From NCBI RefSeq assembly GCF_025602895.1, contig NW_026516204.1:1-64000 (forward strand): a stretch of 64,000 bases of DNA. The letters are read 5' to 3'. Numbering within the stretch: position 1 is the first letter of the stretch; the number at the start of each line of letters is the position of its first letter. The position numbers were made by a program, and so were the translations under genes. Of the stretch, positions 43,601 to 55,299 are shown in pieces. Below the pieces are notes generated by a model. It worked only from the letters and a program-made list of their open reading frames with translations. It had not been told where the DNA came from and searched no databases. This DNA comes from Polychytrium aggregatum. Taxonomy: Eukaryota; Chytridiomycota; Chytridiomycetes; Polychytriales.

Positions 43601-45898
43601 GCATTGGCTGCAGTTGCGGCATCCATGCTCGTGATTCTCAGAAACCCAGGGCATCCGTCGATCAAGCCGCGAAGCCCACTGTTCAACACCATTTTGATGG
43701 TAGATACTGCGCCGATCAATCGCCTGAGCACTATTTCTCCTGCCATCCGAGAAACACAGCCGCTTCCTATCACCAGCCCTGACGTGCTTGCTGTTCAATC
43801 ACAGATCGGCGAGATTCAGTTCTTGGTTTCTGGCCTCCTAGAGATGCTGCATCCATCTCCGCTGACATGTATGTGTGCTGTCCGCTACTGCAAGGCCACT
43901 TATCTGCAACGGCTCCATATTTGTTGCGGGCGACAGCACATCTATCTCACTTAGTACGTGTCGCTCAACAGGCGTCGCTCAGCCATGGCTACTGAGTATC
44001 GGACTCTGCATGATGCTTGTGAGTTCCTTGTTCCTGTTACCCGGTCTATGCATCGCTTGAGAATCGATTTCCGCTTAGTATGCAGAGTGCACTGGCCCTG
44101 CTTTGCAGCGCACTGCTTGGATGCATGGAAATTGCTGACAGCCCTTCCATTCAAAGTCTGGTATCCTTGTCAAAACGTACCGGATATGGAGAATATTTGG
44201 TGAGTGCAACGCACCGAATCAACGCACCGAGTCAACGCACCATGCAGCATACACATTCGACAGCACTGCATTGGGACTCACTCCATATTGTCTCGTAGAC
44301 AACAAAAAGTTCAAGGAGCGAGTCATTCCGGATTCCTTGCTGTTGAACGCCACGTTTGCCATCACATCTACAATGGTGGTATGTCCTGGCCTGTGGTGCG
44401 CGAGTTTCGGCGGAGGAGCAAGCCGACATCCTCTGGCGGGTAGGAGTTCATATTGGCCCGACTCACAGAACAACGACTAAACATGTCCCATCGCTGTGCC
44501 TGTGGCAGATCTTGCTTATCGGCTGGACCGTTGCCAATCCGGTTTCCGTCAGCGTTGTTCACACCTTGCAAACCGAGTACATCAGCTGCAGCTACCTCTC
44601 GTCCGACAACGTATTTTGGTGGAGCACGTCCCCCATAATTACCGCAAACGGACTGCTGCTTCTGGCCACGGCCATTCTGGCACACAAGACAAGAAGCGTT
44701 CCAACCCAGTAAGTGGATGCACAGATCGTCAGCGCCAGATGAGCAGCCATCGATCCGTGTTGACAGCCAACATTCAATGCGGCAGCAACTTCCTGGCCCC
44801 CACTCGAACGCTTTCCTCTGTGATGGACTGACTGGAATTCCCGCTCCTTGCATATACTCTGCCCATTGCAGATACGGAGAGTCCCTTCACATGGGAATCG
44901 CTGTCTACAATGCCTTGATCTGCACCATGCTCTGCATCGCCCAGATATACTCCAGTAACAACCTCGTGCGGACCAAAACGATTACCCGGCTGATTATCCA
45001 GCTTGTCGGTGTCGCTGTCTTTCATAGCGTGATGGTTGCACCCGTCATCAAGTCTTTTCTGGCGAGCAAGCTCGATAAGGCCGCGAGCAACGATTCGCGG
45101 TTCAAGGAGAGCGGCGTGAATCAAATCGAGCCCTCTGTACCGACATACGAGTCCGAAAAGGTACCGTGGTTATTTGCATTATTACGGTCAGATGGAGTTT
45201 ACATGGGAAAGTGTTGCAGCGACATGCTCGCTCGTGGGATGAGCCGAACATGTGAGCGTGAGCGAGATTGAAGATCGAACCGTGACACCCAGGGACCGCG
45301 AAGGAAGCCGAGACAAACACTTGCGCACTATGGCTCGATCTCTGACGCTGCGTCCACAGGGAGGCAGCCTTATCCATACATTTTGCTGGAAGAAAGAGTC
45401 GCAGATATTCTCCCGCTGGTCTCCGATCAGGATCAGCTATATCCGAGGCAGAGACTCGTGTCTTGTCTTCACCGAGCCTGGCCCGCCGGTGAGTCCGTTG
45501 AAGCACAGACCCCACGAGGCGCAACATGGGGCCGAACTGGTGGCTCTGGCGCTATGCAGCACTCCAAACGGGCATGCTGTATCGGTTGCTCACCGCACTC
45601 TAAGGGGTCTCCATCGTCCGGAGCTTGCATTCTGTCATTGTGCCGTTGTACTGACTTGGTCGCCACTCTGCAGAAACTGGGGATATCTGTTCCAGTGTCG
45701 CTGGTGTTTTCGATCGAGCGGCTCGAGAAAGAGCCTTCGTGCTTCCGGATTGCCTGGCCGGATGAGTCGTATCTGATCGAGACGGGCGACGAGAAGCTGG
45801 CATCACAGTGGATTCTGTTGGTCAACAGTGACATTGTGCAGCTGGGTGGAACTGCAGCCTCTCCCGTCAGAATGAAGACAATTGGGGGAGCAGTGTAA
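40675..45898 (+). CDS. Class C (GABA-B-like) G-protein-coupled receptor
   Basis: Intron-rich receptor gene of roughly twenty exons. The extracellular venus-flytrap domain of the ANF-receptor type begins LTVGFTASVWSPWYEAQR and AMMAVDRINNSTSLM. Phase-consistent exons include 41172-41279, 41399-41496 (IPHVCILCADASL, YGTFFRMM), 41574-41725 (VAYHMGWRHISILYTVD), 41859-41970 and 42138-42179. The seven-helix part starts near 43560 (ATFILVIYTVALAAVAASML) and continues through QPWLLSIGLCMML, FKERVIPDSLLL, ILLIGWTVANPVSV, ANGLLLLATAILAHKTR and IIQLVGVAVFHSVMVAPVI. The cytoplasmic tail ends at TAA 45896-45898. A start at ATG 40675 is tentative, because the joint between it and the flytrap domain (40705-40864) does not resolve into normal-sized introns. 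Ligand unknown. Several exons at 42.5-44.2 kb were not fixed. Confidence 0.82.
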
Positions 45899-46277
45899 TC
45901 AAGACCGCGATGCTCAAGACCGAGCGACGCAACTAGGAGCAGCATCACAGCCATTCATCACGCTTTCGGTGGCGGTGTCCGAGGGCTATGAGCCGTAGAT
46001 GGTGCAGATAGAATGAGGGATCCGTTCCTTTCAAATGACTGTATTCATCAGCAATATTCATTTTTTGACAGCGCATTAAAAACGGGGTACATAGAGGTCT
46101 GGAGGAGGTTTGGGCAGAGGTGGGCGGCGGAGAAGGCGTAGGAGAGACGACATCGATGCAAACAAGTCGACATCACGCTGACAGAGGAGGTTTAGTCGAA
46201 GGGGGGGGTACTTGGTCGACAGGCACCCGCAACAGGCAAAACATGGTGCGGCGCTCGATTCCGACATCGGCAGTCGC
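45899..46277. other. Convergent intergenic region, GPCR to cysteine protease
   Basis: About 380 bases between two convergent stop codons. It includes two short runs (GGGGGGG near 46201 and an AT-rich patch near 46030-46080, where TTAAAAA could serve a minus-strand 3' end). No gene seen. Confidence 0.55.
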
Positions 46278-47500
46278 TCAGGCGGTGGTGAAGCCAAAGG
46301 TCTGGCTGGTGGAGCCAATGCCGCACTGGCCATATCCAATCCAGAAGAAGCCGTTGGTTCCCCAGGAAGTAGTCCAGGAGTTCTTGCAGAGCCAGGCCTT
46401 CTTGCTGTCGTTCCAGCCAACAATCGAGACGGCGTGGCCACCCTCCTGCTGGCTGGAGCGCTGCATGTACACCTGGTTGTTGGTGCAGCAGTTCATAAAG
46501 TCCTGGTCTGTAGACAGAGGCATCCAGGATGAGTACTCAGTCGTCAGGACAGGCCAAGCCAGGCCAGGCCAGGACAGCCCCTTCGCACACACAGCACAAC
46601 CCATGCAAGCTTCGTTACTTACAGACGGTGAAGGCGGTGAGGACAGCGCCGTAGTTCATGATGTGGTTCTTGATCTGGTTGACGCTGCTGAACGAAGCCT
46701 GGGACAGACCGCCGGTTCTGGCACAGCCGCGCTTGCAGGTCTGGTCCTGGCCGCTTCCGGCTCGGTAAGGGAAGCAGCTCTCCTTGGCGACGCCGTTCTG
46801 GGAGATGGCGCTGGCAGCCGAGCTTGGGTACCAACCGGTGCTGCACTGGGCCTGGCCAGCAGCAAGGCAGAAGAAGATGTCGGCCTCGGAGACATCGATG
46901 CTGCTGCCCTTTTTGCTGAGGAAGGTGCTCTCGACGGTGGCAGCCGACGAGAAGGCAACGCAGCTGCCGCACTGGCCCTGGTCCTTGATCGACGAGACCC
47001 AGTTCTTGGAGCGCGAGTCCCAGGAGGTCGGGAGAGCAGCCGCGAGGAAGGCCTCGGTGTGGGCCTCGGTGGTGTCGCCGCCCTGGAAGTGATGGGAGCA
47101 GAACATGTCAGACGAATATCGGATGTACATGCAACGGCCAGTGGTGCCGTGGGCTTCAAGTCGCATCCGGTCGCAGAGTACTCACAAAGGCTTCGGTAAC
47201 GAGCGAGTCGAGGGTCTCCTCATCGAGGGATTGCTCGGCAAAGCCCGAGTTGGCTGCGATGTAGTCCTTGGCCTTCTTGACGAGACCTTGGAAGGCAGGG
47301 TCGCTGTTTTGGGCCGTGTAGGCATCAAAGAGGCTCTTGGACTCGCCGGCCATGCTGGTGGTCGTCTCAGCGGAGCCAAGCACCTTGTCGAGCGAATGGC
47401 GGTACTTGTCCCATTTGCCACCCTTGGGAACCGAGGCAGCTTCGCAAGCCACAGAGAGCGCAAGGAAGGCCGTAACGGCGAGACCAGTGTTGAAGATCAT
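46278..47500 (-). CDS. Papain-family (C1A) cysteine protease, secreted
   Basis: Three exons close in phase: 47500-47186, 47082-46623 and 46507-46278, giving 334 residues. The N-terminus MIFNTGLAVTAFLALSVACEA is a signal peptide, followed by a propeptide to about residue 118. The mature enzyme shows LPTSWDSRS, the oxyanion-hole Gln and catalytic Cys in DQGQCGSCVAF (Gln140-Cys146), the catalytic His in QEGGHAVSIVGW (His283) and Asn in CKNSWTTSWG (Asn301). In most C1A enzymes the residue after the catalytic Cys is Trp; here it is Val, an uncommon change beside the active site. The propeptide lacks an obvious ERFNIN motif. Probably a lysosomal/vacuolar or secreted digestive protease. The first intron is about 100 bases, and the second carries a CCAGG-rich repeat near 46555-46590. 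Confidence 0.92.
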
Positions 47501-48615
47501 AGAAGCGGTTGGTGTTGGAGGCAAGAGAGAGGGGTGGAGAGCTTGGGGCCGGCCTTTGCGATTTGCAGCGTTGGAAGCACCTGTGATGCCTCTCCAACCC
47601 TGGCGGGCGACGCTGGCTTTTTATGCTGGTCCGGCTGCGATGCGGGTATCGGGGGCTCCAAGTCGGCAACCGGAGTCGATGGAGGCGCCGAGTGCCCATG
47701 CTCCAAGCTAGGACTGCGGCTGGAGATGACCGGAAAGGCTCAGAAACAGCAGAACGACGCGTGATGGGCAAGTGCATCGACCCACTCGAAAGGCCATGAC
47801 GTGGGTGAGACGGTGGGCGAGATGGGACAGACGCATGACCGACCAGGGGGCGCAATGGACGAGCCCACCATGCCCAGTTCGATTGCCGGGCTGGCCCGCA
47901 GAAGGTTTTCGGTGCCCCCCGGCGTGAGTGTGCGCCCCCCCCCCAGCAGCCCAGCCCAGGCGCATTCGGGTCTGGTGATCGAGGCGCCTGTTGCCCTCTG
48001 GACAAACCCGTGACAGGCTCGGTGGATCTTGCGGCGTGGGGCGCGAGGAAAACGCAAGAAACCTTACCATCCTGCGCATGACCCCGGCGATAGTCTCCTT
48101 GCCATCGGGGCCATGCCGACGCAAGGTTTTGCTGGCGCCTTTTCCGTTTCGACACTGCCCGGCCCATCCGACCTGCGGAACGAGCCAAAGGAAAGCGCCA
48201 CCGCGATCATGGGCGGCTCCAAGGGGGCTCCATGCCACGGCTGCGGCTCGATGTGCTGAGCTGTCCTTTCGCAGACCGATGGCCGCTTGGTCTGCTGGCA
48301 GAGACGATCAATGCGTCCGTTCCAATCGGCGGACCCGGGCCGCGAGAGGGAGCAACAGTGGCTCCTTCCGGGTGTGCTTCGGGGAGACATGCTCTTTACC
48401 TTGGGTGGAGACGCTGGTGGCTGTGCAGCGTTGCCATGTACATCCGCTGATCGCAGTGGATCAGGTTGGGCTTGGTGGCCACGCCGCCCCAGACCACGGA
48501 AAAGAAAGGAGCCACCGAGTGCCCTTGCGCACAATCCGCTTGACCAGGCCAGCCCGGCTCGAGATGCTGGTAGACAACAGATACGACAGTGCGTATGGCC
48601 GCGGCAAAGGTATAT
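47501..48615. other. Intergenic between protease promoter and NARS2 3' end
   Basis: 1.1 kb with both flanking genes on the minus strand. A TATA-like CATAAAAAG on the minus strand lies about 120 bases upstream of the protease ATG (near 47617-47625). Runs of C near 47915-47945 and many short overlapping frames are present. No supported gene. Confidence 0.55.
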
Positions 48616-50783
48616 TCAATACTTGATGTGGCCATAGTAGCGAGGCGCCAGGATGCAGTCGCGCACTGAGCTCATGCCAGTGATGTACTGGAGATAGCGC
48701 TCGAATCCCATGCCAAATCCGCCATGCGGCACAGTGCCGAACCGGCGCAGGTCCAGATACCACTCGAGCTCGCTGCGGTCTATCCCGGCCCGCTCGATGT
48801 TGGAGAGCAGCGCCTTGTAGTTGGACTCGCGAAGACTTCCTCCAACGAGCTCGCCAACCTTCGGAACCAGCAAGTCCGTACACGACACGACCTTGCCAAG
48901 CAGCTCGTTGGTCTTGGGATCGACGGCGGGGTTGCTGGCCTCCCTCATGTAGAAGGGCTTGAGATCTTTTGGATATTCGGTCACAAACACCGGGCATTGG
49001 AAGTGCCGTCCTGCCAGGAACCGCTCGTGCTCACCCTGGAGGGGGAGGCCCCACTTGACGGGATAGTCCCACTTTTTCTTGAGTCCCTGCAGGACGCTGA
49101 CTGCTTCGGTGTAAGTGATTCGCTTCCACTCCTGGTTGACAAAGTTCTCGAGCCGGGTCCGCAAGTCATTGTCCACGAACTGAGTCAGGAAATCAATATC
49201 GTCCGGCTGCGTATCGAGAATGTGCTGCGTGGTTTGCTTCAGTCCCGCTTCGATAAAGTCCAGCAGCTCGTCGATCTTGGAGATAAACGACATCTCGGCC
49301 TCAAGCATCCAGAATTCTGCGAGATGGCGACTCGAGAGAGAGTGCTCTGCCCGGAAGGTCGGACCAAAAGTGTAGACACGGGAGAGTGCGCTTGAGGCAA
49401 TTTCTGCATGCAGCTGGCCCGAGACAGTCAGATAGACGGGGCGTGAAAAGAATTCTTCCTGCGGGCTCGCCAATGGCTTGGACGAGGGCGGTGCCGCGAT
49501 GGCAGACTGATCGGATGGTACGAGCGATGGGCTGGGTTTCGTCGCTGAGCGTGCTTGCTCGCCTGCGACAACACGAAACACCTCGCCAGCACCCTCGCAG
49601 TCGTTCGAGGTGATGATCGGCGTGTGGATTTGGATGAATTGCTGGGACTGTGTGCGGAGGGTGGGTCAGTCTCCGCACCCCAGACCTCTAGGCTGTTTCC
49701 ACAACTGCATCTCGTTTTGACGTATCGGCATAGAGCTGGCCAGCGACTCCAAGCGCATCGGCTGTGTCTGTTTCGGCGTATATGCGGCGATAAGGCTGCC
49801 GGCCTACCTGAAAGAACTTTTGGAACCCAAGGACGGCGGCACTGCGCAGCCTCCAGACGGCCCCGAATGTGCGGGATCGTGATCGCAGATGGGCATGCTC
49901 TCGCAAATGATCGATGGGCAGCTTGGATTTGCTGAGCGGATACTCCTGGAATCAGCCAGTTGCGGGTCTCTGGGTCAGTCAAGCGCCCCCGAGCCACCGT
50001 CGATCGAGGAAGCGCATATCGGCCTCTCGATACGAGTTGACATCTTGGTCCTGCATCCGGTGTCGTCTGCGGAGCATTCCGGACCACAGACGCTGGCAAC
50101 ATGACATACACACATTTGGGGATATGTGCCCAAGAACTTGGACTTTGGCCGATTGGATCTCCACGGCCTGGTTCTTCCCAGGGCTCTGCACGAGCGCGCC
50201 GATGATCCTGACGCTGGTGCCGGTTTTGAGTCTTGACAACGTTCACGAGTTCGTGGAACGGACGGATAGAGCCAGTCCTGTTAGCTAGTACAAATCGCAT
50301 CCAGGGGAAAGCAGAGCCAAGGCTCGGTGTCGTACGGCTTGGATCTCCATGAAGCTGCATCGGCGAGGTACATTGCTGATTGCCTCTCCAACGGATCGCT
50401 CTCCATGTTCCAGATGACAAGCTCGATTGTTCCGATGGGTTCAACAGAAGTTGAGAGCGGCGAAATGCCGAGCGCACTTACTCTCTCGCCTGGTTGGGCG
50501 TCAGCGTCACCTGTATGCCTCGCACCGTCGATCCATCTGCAATCTCGGCAAAGTTGATCTGCTTGTGTGTGCGGACTGTCTGGACCCAGCCGTGGACCTG
50601 CACCATGTTTTGCGACTCGTCCGCCTGGTCTTCAATCTTTTTCTGCAGAATATCTCGCACCGTGGCAACCGGGAAGCGGTAATCTCGATGCAAGCTCGAG
50701 GGCAGTGGCGGCGGCGGCGATGAAAACGGCCGGGCAAGTCGCTGGACAAAGCCAGGGAGCGCACGTCGAGTAAGCAGCAGCAT
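48616..50783 (-). CDS. NARS2: Mitochondrial asparaginyl-tRNA synthetase
   Basis: Four exons close in phase: 50783-50482, 50231-50114, 49945-49808 and 49647-48616, giving 529 residues. The N-terminus MLLLTRRALPGFVQRLARPF is an amphipathic, Arg-rich presequence. An OB-fold anticodon-binding domain follows (VQVHGWVQTVRTHKQINF, GTSVRIIGALVQSPGKNQAV). The class II catalytic core shows HTPIITSNDCEGAGEVF, the motif 2 region YTFGPTFRAEHSLSSRHLAEF, and motif 3 with GGFGMGFERYLQYI. The order and the SRHLAEF element identify the Asn/Asp group, and GAGE..F with FFSRPVYLTVSGQLH favours the asparaginyl enzyme. It charges mitochondrial tRNA-Asn. Between HTPII and FFSRP lies a Ser/Pro/Ala-rich insert of about 40 residues. 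Its start faces the TCERG1-like gene across 342 bases. Exon 2 was set by phase and homology. Confidence 0.92.
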
Positions 50784-51125
50784 GGCGCCGACGAGGGAGA
50801 GATATGGTCAGGACCTTGTGGGCTTGGTTCTCGACAGCGGGACGAGGTCGAGTCGGCAGAGAAGCAGTGCGCAAGCGGTGCGCCAGCGAGGCAGATCAGA
50901 CAGACGGGTGGTGGTGGCCTTTGAGATCAGGTCCTGGCGATCGCGCCCAAGAACCACAGCCAAATGCGGACGGCAGCCAGCACGTGGCCAGCCGCACTTG
51001 CTGCGCAGCGCAGTGCTCTGCGTCCAGCCGGATCGAGCCACAAGTCGTCCCGGCTAATGGCCAATGGCACTCTCTGGTCTCGCCAACGAACGGCCGATCT
51101 GCATCTCGTCTGCACATCGAACACC
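50784..51125. promoter_or_regulatory. Shared divergent promoter region NARS2 / TCERG1
   Basis: 342 bases separate two divergent start codons, so both promoters and leaders must lie here. GC-rich; no clear TATA box on either strand. Confidence 0.5.
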
Positions 51126-54100
51126 ATGAGCGCAAGCCGAGGCCACAGCGCCAAGATCCTGGATCCGCTGGATCCAGAGTACGACCCGGAGCAACTGTCC
51201 TCAAGCAGATCGAAGCGAGAGCAAGAGTCTCGGCCTCCCAAGCAACCGCAATCGCAACCGCAACAGCCGCGCTTCCGCCCTCCTCCAGCCGCGGTTACGC
51301 ACCCAACACCCCAGATCTACCCGTCCCAGCCATTCTCGCCCCAATGTCCGTGGACAGAGCACAAAGGACCCAACGGCATATCGTACTATTACAACCACAA
51401 AACCCAGCAGAGCACCTGGGAGCGCCCCGCTGAGCTTGACCAGCCCCAGCAACCGAAGCAGCACCCTCTCCCGCCTCAGCCTCCCCTGCAGCCCCAGCAG
51501 CAACTCCCCATCAACCCACAGCAGCAGCTTCCCATCAATCCGCAGCACCAGATCCAAGCGCATGCTCCTCAACAGCTTCCCCAGCGTCCGTCCGCCCCCG
51601 CTGCTACTGCAGACGACGGCCCGCCCGGCTCGGCTCTCGTGGCCAAGGCCCCACCGATCGAGGAACAGCCCGCTGCCAAACCCGACCAAGTCGTTCCAAA
51701 GGAACGATGTCTTGCCCTGTGAGTCAACGTCTTTCGTCTCTTTGTATGGCACTGTATTTCCACGTCCCCTCCCATGCCGCAGCGTCCGCGGGCTAACACC
51801 AGGATTGGCGGTGGTTCGCACATTCCATCACTGCAGCAAAAAAATCCCAGGGACCTCATGGTCGATCGTCCTGACGAACCAAGACCATGAGTTTTATCAC
51901 AACAGCGACACAAAAGAGTCCGTGTGGGAGATGCCGGATGAGCTGGGCGAGCTGCTTGGCGAGCTCATGGCCCAGGCAATGGGAGTGCCTGACGACGATG
52001 ATCTGCTGGACGACGACGAGGCAAGCATCGACAGCGAAGTAGACGAGGATGAAGACGATGACGAAAACGACAGTGCCGAAGATGACGATGATAAGAACGA
52101 CGATGGATATGGGCTCGACCGAAGCGACAGCGACAATGACGGCAGGGCCGTTGCAGAGAAATCGTCAGCCATGATCCAGGATCGCACTGCTTGTGTGGAA
52201 ACCGCCAAAGCCTCAGAACCATCGCTCCGTGCAATGGAAGACACGGGCGCTGACGAAGACTTGGAAGTTGGCACAGAGCATGGCACCAAACGAAAGCTTG
52301 ACACAGACGAGAGCCAGGATGCCACCTCCGATACACAGCGCGACGATAGCAAGCGAGCCAAACCGCAAGAGTCTCGTCCACCCGCAGCGAGTCTGAGCCA
52401 GGAGGACAAAATCAAGCTCTTTATGGTGAGTCTGTGGTCTCGCAGCACGGCTATACCTCGCAGCACGGCTATACCTCGCAGTATGGCTATGACTCGCAGT
52501 ATAGCTATGACTCGCCACACCTGTGCGTACTCTTTGAGGGTATGCGGTCGTCACTGACCACGTTCTGCTCCGCCAGTCGCTCTTGCGCGACCTCGACATT
52601 TCTCCGTTTTCCACTTGGGAGAAGGAACTGCCAAAGATTATTCACGATGATCGCTACACAGGTGCGCCTGCTGCCTCAGCCAACCATGGCGTCTGTCCGC
52701 GGCATCTCTATCCGAGCGCCGCCGAAGCGAGATGTCCGAGCTACCAGACACTGACGTCGATTACTGCGAAACCCTTTCGTGATCTCGTGCAGTGCTCCCG
52801 ACATTGAAGGAGCGACGACAGACGTTTGAAAACTACTGCAAGGTCCGTGTGGTCGAGATCCGCGAAGAGCGCAAGACGCAGGCCAAGGACTCCAAAGAGA
52901 GCTTCCTCAAGCTCCTCCAGGAGCACTGTAGCTACAGATCCACCTTTGACGAGTTCCAAAGGAAGCACAAGCGTGACCCGAGGTTCTCTGGCGTCGATGC
53001 CAAGGAAAGAGAGAGCCTTTTCAAAGACCACATCAAGGCATTGCGCGACTCAGAGCTTGATCGTGAGTGCCGTCTATGCCGAGCAGTTGTGTTCTACTCC
53101 AAGGGAGCTCTCGTTAATATGCATCCAATGGTCTGCATCTGCAGGAAAGCGACAGGAGACCAAGGAGGCAAAGGACCGGTTCATGGAGCTGCTCCGAGAT
53201 ACCGACGAGATCCGGCACGACTCGGAATGGTACAAGGTGAGAAGCAAAGATGCTGGCGGTGCAACCTGCCAAGATCTGCTCCTGCTACGACAGGCGAAGT
53301 TGATTATAGCGATCCATAGGCCATCTGCTCTCGTCGCACATCTGGCCCCAAGTACTTCACGACTTACCACAGCTCTGCTTCGACGCCCAATCGTGGCTCG
53401 CAGGTCAAGCGGCTCATTCAAGATGATCGCCGCTATCAGGGAGTTCTCGCGATGCACGAGCGCGAAGCATATTTCCAGGAATACATCAAGGAGCTGGTCG
53501 CTGCGGATGAGACCCTGCGTGTCAAGAAAGAGAAGGAGGCTAAAGAGCGGCAGCGCCGGGAGAGGTACGGCCCAAAGATGTGCATTGTAATGCGTTGGTG
53601 CAGCACACGGCAGGACCGATCTGCCCCCATCAGCAACCAGGAGCTTGCTCGCTTGGACGTCTGCCGCGACGATTTCGCCCGACACCAAGGGCGACATGGC
53701 AATGCCCCTGCCGGCTGACACCCAACTCCCAATCTGCCCCACAGAGAAGAGGCAAGTCTTCGCGAAAGAGAGGCCCAGGTCCGGCGCGAACGTGGTCGCT
53801 TCGAGCGAGAACGGCGGGAGCAGCTCTCGACCCTCCGACGGGATGAGGCAATCCAACTGTTCAAGGGCATCCTTACCGATTCCATAAGATCGCACAAGGT
53901 ACGATGAATGGAGTCGTGCTGGTTGTGCATACTCAGCAATGCGGCCGAGACACAAACGTGAATGTGCACAAGTGCGCGGGCATGTCTGGAATTGGCGTGC
54001 TCGGGTACCGGGCATATTGGACGAGGCGCATCCGACTGGTTCGCTTGGCGTGCCCGGTGAGTCGGTGTTGCGTGGGTACTCACGAGTCCATGCCCCATGC

Positions 54101-54958
54101 TCGACCATGGCAACAATGCAGACCCATTGGAGCGACAAAGTCACTGCGCTCGAACGAGACCCGAGGTACCAGCAGATAAGCAGAGCCCTCCCTGAGCGCG
54201 ATCAAAAGGAGATGTTCTACGACCATCTCGACGCCATCTTCCAGAAGCGTCTCCAGAGCTTCCACCGACTCCTAGAAGAAACCATCAAATACTCGACTCT
54301 GACCCTGCCATTCGCGGAGCTGTTGCCCATGATCCGGAACGGGAGCGAGACCGAGCGTCTGGAGCTCCAGGACCTCGAGAAAGAGCTGGAGCCGATTGTC
54401 GAGCGGTGGCGCGAGCAAAAGATCAAGTCCTGTCGAGCCGGCGTCCACGAAGCCCTGGAAAGCAACAACTTTATCCGGTTCCACATCAAGAATGTCGTCC
54501 AGTCTGTCGAGGCGACAGCAGTCGAGAAGGGCGAGGTTGAGTCGCCCGCCGACATCAAGAACGAGACCATAGTGGCTGCACTGGGACTGCAAGAGATCAC
54601 CAAGGTCTTGGAGGTGAGTCCTGCGACAGATCGCGGCTGACATGAGTGAGGCGAGAAGGGCGCGGATGGCAGTGCTGTGCGAGAAGCCGACACTATAGAC
54701 AGGCATCCGGTCATTTCGGGCCGATAAACCTTGATTTGCTGCACTCGATGTGGGCTAGTGGATCCTCAATCGACATCGAACTTACAATCCGAACCCAACA
54801 CACAGGACGACCCGCGCTGGGTCATCTTCCATGTCTTCCCGGAAGAGCGCATGTCGATCCTCAAGAGTTTTATCGAGTCGGCGGTGCACAACACTCGTGC
54901 CGAGAAGGGCGGCACCCTCGACAAGACTCTGTCTCGCCATATGGGCGGCCGGGCTTAA
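51126..54958 (+). CDS. TCERG1: TCERG1/CA150-like WW and FF domain protein
   Basis: Nine exons close in phase: 51126-51718, 51837-52425, 52577-52661, 52793-53062, 53145-53236, 53404-53564, 53745-53898, 54122-54613 and 54806-54958, giving 862 residues. A first WW domain lies at about 77-106 (CPWTEHKGPNGISYYYNHKT, STWERP) and a WW-like domain at about 200-228 (TSWSIVLTNQDHEFYH, SVWEMP). A Gln/Pro-rich linker and a long acidic Asp/Glu stretch (residues about 245-290) come between and after these. At least five FF-type domains follow, beginning with LRDLDISPFSTWEKELPKII and DDRY, as in TCERG1. The last exon contains DDPRWVIFHVFPEERM. The animal protein couples RNA polymerase II elongation to splicing through its WW and FF domains. 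Prp40 has the same domain types, but the SPFSTWEKELPKI segment and spacing favour TCERG1. Confidence 0.9.
52439..52510. repeat. Four 18-bp tandem units in TCERG1 intron 2
   Basis: Four consecutive 18-bp units (CTCGCAGCACGGCTATAC and variants) lie just after the GTGAGT donor of intron 2. The array translates in one frame as a Ser-Gln-Tyr-Gly-rich peptide, but that frame does not match the flanking exons. Confidence 0.85.
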
Positions 54959-55299
54959 AGAACGACCGATATCCGAAACGCCGACCTGAGCAAAGCGAGA
55001 AGCTACGCAGCGATACATAATAGCACCCACGCAATGGAACGGAGGCGCCCGTTCTGTTGCAGAATATCCACTTTATTTTGATGGGAATACCCATAATCAA
55101 CTCTCATCTGTGGGGACAGGACAGGCTCAGAGCAATGGCCCAGTCGCTGATATAACACGACGCTGGATGACCCTATATAGCCAAATGTGGCCCGAGCATT
55201 GCTGAAGCACAGCGAGAACAGCAAGCTCGGACACCGACCGATCGGCCTCGCCTCGAGGATGTTGAGGCGACACGAGTTGTCGGCTGCTGCATCTCCGAG
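54959..55299. other. Convergent intergenic region, TCERG1 to GT32 gene
   Basis: 341 bases between two convergent stop codons; presumably the two 3' untranslated regions. No gene seen. Confidence 0.6.

Noticed and set aside
52434-52754. Ser-Gln-Tyr-Gly-rich frame resembling a FUS-like low-complexity segment
   Set aside because: It is out of frame with both neighbouring TCERG1 exons and starts after a good GTGAGT donor; it is an 18-bp repeat in an intron.
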